Source: Candidatus Poribacteria bacterium | GTDB lineage: Bacteria > Poribacteria > WGA-4E > GCA-2687025 | DNA length: 19,166 nucleotides | NCBI GenBank assembly: GCA_002687025.1 | Contig: NYZG01000261.1 | Location: 1-19,166, forward strand | Direction: 5' to 3' | Shown: positions 13,764 to 19,166 of the stretch, piece after piece | Position numbering within the stretch: position 1 is the stretch's first letter | Layout of the letters: the number at the start of each line of letters is the position of its first letter | The notes under the pieces: model-generated | Databases searched by the model: none | What the model was told of the DNA's origin: nothing | The model's input: the letters and a program-made list of their open reading frames with translations, nothing else | Translations under genes and position numbers: made by a program

Positions 13764-15469
13764 GCGCCTTCGGCCTCCTCGGGGTCGGCGAGAGGGAAGC
13801 GGATGGTGAAGCGTGTCCCCTCGCCCTCGCGCGTGTCTACATGGATCTGCCCGTGGTGGTCGCGCACGATCCTGTGGACGATCGACAGCCCCAACCCCAT
13901 CCCGGCGTCCTTGGACGTGTTGAACGGTTCGAACAGCCTGTCCAAGATGGCCGGCGGGATGCCGGCCCCCGTATCCTCGACGGTGACCGCCACGTGGCGC
14001 CGGCCTCCTCCGACGACCACGCTCAGGACGCCGCCGCGGGGCATCGCGTCCATCGCGTTCATGAAGAGGTTCACGAACACCTGCTCCAGGTGGCTCTCCG
14101 ACCCGAGGATGGCCACCGGTGCGCTCGGGTATTCGGTCTCCACCTCCACGCCGTGGCGCGTCAGGCGATGTTCCAGCAGGCGCAGGCTGCCGTCGACGAC
14201 ATCCTGCGGCATCACCGGCTCGAGCGACAGCTCGATCGGCCGCGCGAACTTCAGATACTGCTCGGTGATGGCGCCCATCCGATCCACCTCGGCCTTGATG
14301 ACCTCACGGTCCTCCGCGGTCAGGTCCTCGACAGAGTCCAGCAGCATCTTCACCACCGTGAGCGGGTTCCTCACTTCGTGCGCGAACCCAACGGCGATCT
14401 CCCCCGCCGTGCCGACCTTCTCCAGGCGCCTGACCTGTGCTTCCAGCGTCATCATCCCGTCGTATAGCATCGCGTTCCGGATGGCGATCGCCGCCTGATC
14501 GGCCAGACTCTTGGTGATGCCGATCTCTTCGCTCTTGAATACGTGCAGATGACCCTTGTAGATGCTGATGACGCCCAGCACCTTGTCGCGGAACATCATC
14601 GGGACGGCGAGCAGCGAGCGAAGGCCCTGGTTGCGGGCGATGTGCACGAACTGGTACCGCGAGTCCTTCTGCACGTCGTCGACGATGAGCGGCCGCCGCG
14701 TAATGATGGCCTCGCCGATAAGACTCTCGTGTACGCGCAGCGGCGGCTTGGCCGCGTATTCGTGGCCTTCACCGGCGACAGCGCTCGTGATGAGGAACAT
14801 CTCGTCATCGGAGAGGAGGGTGAGAGCCGCGATGCGCGCGTCCATGATGTGCACCGCGTGCTCGACGATGCGCTCCATCAGTCGATCGATGTCGAGCGTC
14901 TCCGAGACCAGCTTGCCGATCTCGAACAGCGCGTGCAGGGCGTCCGCCCGTTGCCGCGTCTCCCCGAACAGCCGCGCGTTCTGCACTCTGGGGGCCATCT
15001 GCGTGGCGAACGCAAGCATCGCAGCGGCATCCTCGCTCCCGAAGGCGTCGCGACGCATCGCGTTGACGTCGAGCGCGCCGATCACGCGGTCCCCGAGGAA
15101 TATCGGAATCGCCATTTCCGACCGGACATCGATATCGCCGGCGATGAACCGAGGCTCCTCGTGCGTGTCCGGGACGATAAGCGGCGTCTCATTCTCGATG
15201 ACCCACCCGATGACGCCTTCGCCGACACCGATCTTCAGGTTACGCACCGTCTCGTCCGAGAAGCCCTGGGTCGCGGGAATGTTCAGGAGGCGTGTCTCGT
15301 CATCGACCAGGGCGAGCGAGCCCGCGTCAGAGCGTGTGAGACGGAGCGCCGCATCCAGGACGCGGCTGTACATCCGTTCCGGCTCCAGAGGGAAGCCGAT
15401 GTCACGCACGATGGCTTCTACACGCGCCGCCGTGTCCGCGCCGGGGCCGCCGCGCGTGTCCACCGTCAC
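13760..15469 (-). CDS. Soluble GAF-GAF sensor histidine kinase
   Basis: The 569-aa kinase starts at GTG 15469, which overlaps the stop of the phosphodiesterase gene (GTGA); GGAGAG lies 6 nt upstream. The longer frame to 15583 is Arg-rich and inside the upstream gene. Two GAF domains (about 31-167 and 185-335) are followed by a dimerisation domain with the phospho-acceptor His364 in GFAHEVRNPL. The ATPase domain has an N-box (FVNLFMNAMDAM), a G1 box (VEDTGAGIP) and a G2 box (GMGLGLSIVHRI). There is no transmembrane helix, so the signal is cytoplasmic: a small molecule, redox or nucleotide ligand bound by GAF. The NtrB-like kinase core fits the NtrC-type partner encoded next. The ligand is unknown; coupling to the phosphodiesterase gene suggests a lipid- or glycerol-phosphate-related cue. 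Confidence 0.94.
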   Translation of the reverse strand: MTVDTRGGPGADTAARVEAIVRDIGFPLEPERMYSRVLDAALRLTRSDAGSLALVDDETRLLNIPATQGFSDETVRNLKIGVGEGVIGWVIENETPLIVPDTHEEPRFIAGDIDVRSEMAIPIFLGDRVIGALDVNAMRRDAFGSEDAAAMLAFATQMAPRVQNARLFGETRQRADALHALFEIGKLVSETLDIDRLMERIVEHAVHIMDARIAALTLLSDDEMFLITSAVAGEGHEYAAKPPLRVHESLIGEAIITRRPLIVDDVQKDSRYQFVHIARNQGLRSLLAVPMMFRDKVLGVISIYKGHLHVFKSEEIGITKSLADQAAIAIRNAMLYDGMMTLEAQVRRLEKVGTAGEIAVGFAHEVRNPLTVVKMLLDSVEDLTAEDREVIKAEVDRMGAITEQYLKFARPIELSLEPVMPQDVVDGSLRLLEHRLTRHGVEVETEYPSAPVAILGSESHLEQVFVNLFMNAMDAMPRGGVLSVVVGGGRRHVAVTVEDTGAGIPPAILDRLFEPFNTSKDAGMGLGLSIVHRIVRDHHGQIHVDTREGEGTRFTIRFPLADPEEAEGA

Positions 15470-16221
15470 GACAACTCTCCGAGCGTGCGCATGAGTGCGG
15501 CAGGATCGTTGCTGGTAACGGCGTCCACGCCCCACGCTGCCAGCTCGCGCGTGCGTTCCGTGTCGTCCACGGTCCACGTCCACACGGCCACCCCACGCGC
15601 ATGCGCGTAGCGGATGAGCTCGGCGTCTACATGTCCGTGGTGGAAGTTGAGACCACGCAGGCCGGCGGCGAGCGCGCGGCCCACTCCGGCCTCGGCCAGC
15701 GCCATCGACCCCTGGGTAGCTGCTTCACGCAGCGCCGCGTCCATGTTGAGGAAGACTGGGAGCGCGGGCTCCTCCGCGTGGACGAGCGCCGCCCAGGCCT
15801 CCGTGCACCCGGTGACAACGACATCGCGCAACGCGTTCTGCGCCCGCAGGTCGCGGACCATTGGGCCTATGGCCGCCTCATCCTTGATGTCCAGATTGAG
15901 CATCGCCCGCCCGCGCGCCGCCTCGACGGCCTCGACCAGCGTCGGCACACGCTCGCCGGCGAAGTCGCCGCCGCGATGGGCGCCCGCGTCCAGGCGACGA
16001 ACCTGGTCGAACGTCAGGGAGGACACGTCGCCCGCGCCGTCGGTGGAGCCACCCACCTCGGCGTCATGCAGAAGCACGACCCGTCCATCCACGGTGACAC
16101 GGATGTCCACCTCGATCATGTCGGCCTGGGCGTCGAGGGCGTGTAGGTAGCCCGCGAGCGTGTTCTCCGGCGCCGACGCGGGCGATCCCCGGTGCGCTAT
16201 GGCGATCGGACGCTCGGCCAT
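15466..16221 (-). CDS. Glycerophosphodiester phosphodiesterase (GDPD family)
   Basis: The 251-aa enzyme hydrolyses glycerophosphodiesters to glycerol-3-phosphate and an alcohol. The motifs are in order: HRG (10-12), PENT (18-21), the metal site E37xD39 in IEVDIRVTVDG, and the second catalytic His in LLHD (52-53). The usual NxEIK is LNLDIK here, an Asp-for-Glu change at 111 that may modify the metal site. The C-terminus has WTWTVDDTERTRELAAWGVDAVTSNDP, as in UgpQ. There is no signal peptide, so it is cytoplasmic. ATG 16221 has AGAGGG upstream at a slightly long spacing. The gene starts 75 nt after the LysM lipoprotein and overlaps the histidine-kinase gene by 4 nt, so turnover of membrane-lipid headgroups may be tied to the two-component system. 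Confidence 0.93.
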   Translation of the reverse strand: MAERPIAIAHRGSPASAPENTLAGYLHALDAQADMIEVDIRVTVDGRVVLLHDAEVGGSTDGAGDVSSLTFDQVRRLDAGAHRGGDFAGERVPTLVEAVEAARGRAMLNLDIKDEAAIGPMVRDLRAQNALRDVVVTGCTEAWAALVHAEEPALPVFLNMDAALREAATQGSMALAEAGVGRALAAGLRGLNFHHGHVDAELIRYAHARGVAVWTWTVDDTERTRELAAWGVDAVTSNDPAALMRTLGELS

Positions 16222-16296
16222 CAGGAGAGGCCCTCTGAAGTGGCGAAGCGGACGACATGTTGCCGCCCGCCCGCCGGAGTCATCTGATTGGGCGAA

Positions 16297-17160
16297 TCAT
16301 TCGTCCCAGTGGAGCCACAGCCCGAGACCCGCCTGCGGGGCGTCGCGGTTGATCTCGTTGTAGTCCTGGTTCACGAGGAGGATCTTCTTCCACGCCTCGG
16401 CATCTTCGTACGTGTCGGGCCGCGCGGCGATGGACTGCAGCGTGTCGCCCTCCTGCACCACGTATCGGTGCAGACGCTTGGGCGTCCCCACGCTGAAGCT
16501 CGTGGTCTTGGCCGCGCTGCGGTTGCCCGCGACATCCACGCCCTCGACGCTAACCGTGTACGAACGAGCCGACGCGAACACTTCGCTCGCCGTGAACGTG
16601 ACGGTGTCGCCCGATACGGTCGTGGCGCCGTTCACAGAGCCCGAGTAGCCGCCCGTGATGGCGTCCGGCAGCGAGGCCGAGCTCACCGCCACCGTGGCCG
16701 AGGCCAGCGGCTCGCTGAACTTCGCCGTTATCTGCGTAAGGCCTGTGGCGATGGCGTCTTCGTAGCCGGCGCCCTGGGCGTACACGTGACCGTCGCTCGG
16801 AGACACGCTGCTGACGGTGGGCGCCGTCGTGTCGAGGTACGTGAACGACATCTGCTTCTCGGCGCGCTTCTGCTTCGGGTTCTCGACTGTCACCTGCACC
16901 GAGCCGACCGCGCCGGCCGGCGACACGATCGACATGGAAGTCTTCGTGACATTGGTCGGCGTCAGCGACTGGCCGCCGAATTGCACCGTCGCGCCGACTT
17001 TGAACTTCTGGCCGGTAATCTGAATGCTGGTACCGCCGTCTTCGGTGCCCTGCGTGGGGGTCATATTCTCGACGATGGGAGTCGGGTTGCACCCGGCCCC
17101 AACTAGGATCGCGCAGGTGAGCAGCGCGCCCAACCCCAACTGTCGCCCGGTTGTTAGCAT
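16297..17160 (-). CDS. Lipoprotein with IPT/TIG, Ig-like and LysM domains
   Basis: The 287-aa protein has a signal with lipobox VGAGC (Cys24). Next are an IPT/TIG domain (about 28-108; VENMTPTQGTEDGGTSIQITG, then VQFGG) and an SbsA-type or Big_5-like Ig domain (about 113-224; TAPTVSSVSPSDG, ITAKFSEPL, YTVSVEGVDVAGN). A C-terminal LysM (about 231-280) has YVVQEGDTLQSIAA. LysM binds peptidoglycan or chitin-type glycans, so the protein may link the outer-membrane inner leaflet to the wall or be surface-displayed. The start at 17160 is chosen because GGAGGA lies 6 nt upstream; an in-frame ATG at 17175 would put that site inside the gene. A strong promoter at 17309-17338 gives a leader of about 140 nt. 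It precedes the phosphodiesterase gene by 75 nt. Confidence 0.88.
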   Translation of the reverse strand: MLTTGRQLGLGALLTCAILVGAGCNPTPIVENMTPTQGTEDGGTSIQITGQKFKVGATVQFGGQSLTPTNVTKTSMSIVSPAGAVGSVQVTVENPKQKRAEKQMSFTYLDTTAPTVSSVSPSDGHVYAQGAGYEDAIATGLTQITAKFSEPLASATVAVSSASLPDAITGGYSGSVNGATTVSGDTVTFTASEVFASARSYTVSVEGVDVAGNRSAAKTTSFSVGTPKRLHRYVVQEGDTLQSIAARPDTYEDAEAWKKILLVNQDYNEINRDAPQAGLGLWLHWDE

Positions 17161-17308
17161 CGATCGGTCCTCCATCTCACACTCAATACGCTACGTGGGA
17201 GAATTCCGGTGCAAGCCGTGAAGTCACAGACGGTCAGATTCAGCTCATCGAAGGTAATGTCATCGCCAGCCGAGTCGGCAAGGTGCGGCCGCCGATGCGT
17301 CGGCGCGT

Positions 17309-17338
17309 AGTATAGGGGCCGCCCGCGACAAGTGTCAA
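17309..17338 (-). promoter_or_regulatory. strong sigma70 promoter of the LysM-lipoprotein/GDPD/kinase operon
   Basis: On the minus strand TTGACA (17338-17333, perfect) and TATACT (17314-17309, 5 of 6) are separated by 18 nt. It is the best promoter match in the window. The transcript start would be near 17302, about 140 nt before the lipoprotein ATG, and would read toward the downstream phosphodiesterase, kinase and regulator genes. Confidence 0.65.
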
Positions 17339-17350
17339 CCGCGTGTCGCG
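17324..17350. promoter_or_regulatory. inverted repeat over the -35 of the LysM-operon promoter
   Basis: CGCGACA (17324-17330) and TGTCGCG (17344-17350) form perfect 7-bp arms around 13 nt containing the -35. A further TGTC and a GACA lie inside and just outside. Such half-site clusters over a -35 suggest a repressor or activator site; the factor is unknown. Confidence 0.35.
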
Positions 17351-17526
17351 TCGACAGGAGGGCGCCACCCGCGGCCTACCTTAGTGTCCCGGCCGTCGTC
17401 GGGCACCGGCGCGGCCTCCGCAGCTGCGAGGCTGGAGGGTTCCGCCGCGCAACGCGTCGTGCTACGGTCGCGTGCGCGTCGGCCGCCCAACGCGACGCGA
17501 GGCGACACCAGCGGAGGAGAGCACGC

Positions 17527-18507
17527 ATGCTTCGAGCGGGCATCATCGGGTGCACGGGTATCGGACGCGAGCACGCAGCGGGCCTGTCGGGTCTGGCGAA
17601 CGTGGAGGTCGTAGCCGCCTGCGACCTGAATGCGGCCGCCGCTGAGTCACTCAGCGAGGATATGTCCGACTTCTGGGACGACATCACCGCGTACACAGAC
17701 CACACGTCGATGCTCGCCGAGGAGTCGCTCGACGTCGTGACCGTCGCGACGGGCGACAACGCGCACGCGACGCTGGTAGTGGACGCCGCCCAGGCCGGCG
17801 TTCGTGGGATATTCTGCGAGAAGCCGCTGGCGACGACGATCGCCGACGCGGATCGCATGATCGCTGCCGTTCGCGACAGCGGCGCGATACTGTCCGTGGA
17901 CCATACCCGCCGCTGGCAGCCCCTATGGCGCCGCGCGCATGAACGCGTGTCGCGCGAAGGCGCCATCGGCCCGGTGCGGTGTGTCATCGGAGCTCTCAAC
18001 GGCCCGCGCGCGATGCTCTTCCGCAACGGCACGCACCTCATCGACGCCATCTGCTGGTTCGCGGGCGGATCGCCCGACTGGGTGTTTGCGCACCTGGAAG
18101 ACGGCTACGAGGAGTACGACGCCTACGCCGGCGATGGCGGGCACGTCCCCGCGACGGAGCCCGCGGTGAGCGGCTACATCCATTTTGACAACGCCGTCCG
18201 CGGCTTCTACACGGCGGGATCGAAGGAAACTGCCTCGCAATTCGGTCTGGACATCGTCGGCGAGTCGGGCCGGCTCGTGATCGACGACCGGGCGGCGACG
18301 CTCATTCGCGACGGCGCCGAGGAGCACATCGAGGCGCCCGAGTGGCCCATCACGGGAATCCCCGCGGCCGCGCAGGAGATCGTCCGCCTCGTCGCGGAGG
18401 GAGGCGAGGAGTCGTCGCCGGGCGTCGAGGCGCACAAGGCGGTCAAGATCACCATGGGGTTCCTGGAATCCCAGCAGCGGGGCAACGCGCGCGTCGACCT
18501 TCGCTGA
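17527..18507 (+). CDS. Gfo/Idh/MocA-family oxidoreductase (second copy)
   Basis: The 326-aa protein has a normal Rossmann start, LRAGIIGCTGIGREHAAGL (GxxGIG). It has EKP at 98-100 in IFCEKPLATTIADADRM and the active-site NGTHLIDAICWF with His170 and Asp173. It should use NAD(P) to oxidise or reduce a sugar, polyol or related compound; the substrate cannot be read from the sequence. ATG 17527 has GGAGGAGA about 7 nt upstream. An open frame starting at 17332 is an unsupported extension. It is only remotely similar to the other oxidoreductase here, which lacks the glycine loop. Its stop is 6 nt from the stop of the convergent ceramidase-like gene. Confidence 0.92.
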   Translation: MLRAGIIGCTGIGREHAAGLSGLANVEVVAACDLNAAAAESLSEDMSDFWDDITAYTDHTSMLAEESLDVVTVATGDNAHATLVVDAAQAGVRGIFCEKPLATTIADADRMIAAVRDSGAILSVDHTRRWQPLWRRAHERVSREGAIGPVRCVIGALNGPRAMLFRNGTHLIDAICWFAGGSPDWVFAHLEDGYEEYDAYAGDGGHVPATEPAVSGYIHFDNAVRGFYTAGSKETASQFGLDIVGESGRLVIDDRAATLIRDGAEEHIEAPEWPITGIPAAAQEIVRLVAEGGEESSPGVEAHKAVKITMGFLESQQRGNARVDLR

Positions 18508-18513
18508 CCGCGG

Positions 18514-19166
18514 CTATGCGCCCAGTGCGTGTGACAGCCTGATTCCCGCGTCGGCCATCATGTCGGCTGCTTCGGGGGCGACCTTGCTCCACATCGCCGT
18601 CGTGCATTCGTAGCCGCCGCGCACGTAGTTCTCGGGCGGGGGAGCGTAGCCGACCATCCCATTCGCCGCGCCGACCACGAACGTGCGACGGAACGGCGCG
18701 GCGACCTTGATGCGCAGCCCCGTCTCCACAAACACCTCGCCCGGCAGGCCCACGAACGCGGCATCGCCGATGCGCAGGGCCTGCACTTCCGCGCGACTGA
18801 AGTCCCGAGCGCGCTTCCTCTCCGCGACGAGTAGCACCGACTCCGCGTAGGTCTCGTCGCGGCCGTACCGCTGCGAGCCTGCCGGAGCCACGGCCGTCTC
18901 GCCCGCGAGTGTCGCACGGGCCCACGCGAGTTCTTCCTCCGGGATTTCACGGAGCGGGAGTTCCAGCAGCTCGCTGTCCGCGGACAGCGTCATGTCGCTC
19001 TGGAACTCCATCGACTGCGCCGTCGTCGGAAGCGAATCAGCAAGAGCTCTGCCGATGGCGTCCGGGTCGTCCACATACGATGGGTCGATCCAGTTCGCCG
19101 TGTGGACGTTGCCGAACGCGCCGTTGAGGACCAAGCACGGGACATCCTCGCGCTCGCGGATCGACG
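18514..19166 (-). CDS. Neutral/alkaline ceramidase-like protein (5' end beyond window)
   Basis: The frame is open to the right edge, giving the C-terminal 217 residues. It includes PCLVLNGAFGNVHTANW near the edge, resembling the NGxxGN segment of neutral or alkaline non-lysosomal ceramidases and related bacterial hydrolases. LRIGDAAFVGLPGEVFVETG and FVVGAANGMVGYAPPPENYVRGGYE near the C-terminus are also hallmarks of the family. Bacterial members hydrolyse N-acyl or ester bonds; many in environmental phyla are uncharacterised and may act on other substrates. The conserved zinc-binding His residues lie upstream of the edge, so activity cannot be judged. A TTG at 19134 is not a supported start because the conserved frame continues through it. 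It converges with an oxidoreductase gene. Confidence 0.8.
   Translation of the reverse strand, partial: SIREREDVPCLVLNGAFGNVHTANWIDPSYVDDPDAIGRALADSLPTTAQSMEFQSDMTLSADSELLELPLREIPEEELAWARATLAGETAVAPAGSQRYGRDETYAESVLLVAERKRARDFSRAEVQALRIGDAAFVGLPGEVFVETGLRIKVAAPFRRTFVVGAANGMVGYAPPPENYVRGGYECTTAMWSKVAPEAADMMADAGIRLSHALGA

Larger units (their letters stand above)
17176..17526. other. divergent intergenic region between lipoprotein and oxidoreductase
   Basis: These 351 nt hold the minus-strand promoter at 17309-17338 and an inverted repeat at 17324-17350. The right half, toward the oxidoreductase, is very GC-rich and shows no clear plus-strand promoter. No RNA gene or credible small ORF was recognised. 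Confidence 0.5.

Noticed and set aside
14543..15610. Long plus-strand frames antisense to the histidine kinase.
   Set aside because: Composition is that of a complementary shadow (Arg, Asp, His, Val) and the kinase on the other strand has every expected motif.
17332..17526. Upstream extension of the second oxidoreductase to position 17332.
   Set aside because: The extra residues are Arg/Ala-rich, the Rossmann strand begins directly at 17527, and a good ribosome site sits just before that ATG.
1..19166. Search for tRNA, rRNA, insertion sequence, prophage, toxin-antitoxin or CRISPR signals.
   Set aside because: No clover-leaf, direct-repeat array, transposase motif or terminal repeats were recognised by eye; coding is continuous and of even composition.

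Overview
The window is about 19 kb of GC-rich, densely coded bacterial chromosome. I see no transposase, integrase, CRISPR array, tRNA or rRNA. At least ten products are envelope or secreted proteins: five lipoproteins with readable lipoboxes, one or two outer-membrane beta-barrels of PorV/PorQ or anonymous type, a DUF5683-type protein and a YceI protein. This points to a diderm bacterium. The combination of PorV-like barrel, DUF5683, two Gfo/Idh/MocA oxidoreductases and a neutral-ceramidase-like protein resembles GC-rich FCB-related or candidate phyla (Latescibacterota- or Gemmatimonadota-like). That placement is inference; no marker gene here settles it.

Left part (1-4445). A YceI-family exported protein whose Cys/Gly-rich tail runs off the left edge is divergent from an ECF sigma factor with a SnoaL-like C-terminal extension. 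A small EamA-type membrane protein follows the sigma gene. Converging on them is a compact minus-strand operon, TlpA-like thioredoxin lipoprotein > small Cys-containing lipoprotein > beta-barrel, with overlapping reading frames and its own candidate promoter. The arrangement recalls thioredoxin/DUF4266/DUF3570 clusters. Together with the YceI protein it could be an envelope redox or metal-handling island.

Middle (4446-10762). A PorV/PorQ-type barrel and a DUF5683 protein form a minus-strand pair. Next comes a minus-strand housekeeping operon, accD > topA > Gfo/Idh/MocA oxidoreductase, behind a good sigma70-like promoter.

Right part (10763-19166). Two tandem paralogous lipoproteins carry carboxypeptidase-regulatory-like domains. 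Upstream is a second minus-strand operon: TIG/Ig-like/LysM lipoprotein > glycerophosphodiester phosphodiesterase > GAF-GAF histidine kinase > NtrC-type sigma54 activator. The last three genes are joined by 4-nt GTGA overlaps, and the best promoter of the window (TTGACA-N18-TATACT) lies in front. A plus-strand Gfo/Idh/MocA oxidoreductase ends 6 nt from a convergent, 5'-truncated ceramidase-like gene at the right edge.

Most notable: the 12-residue-period cysteine tail of the YceI protein; a sigma54-like -24/-12 element in front of its gene while an NtrC-type activator lies in the same window; and a shared C-x-[AG]-G-[VI]-C motif in three exported lipoproteins.
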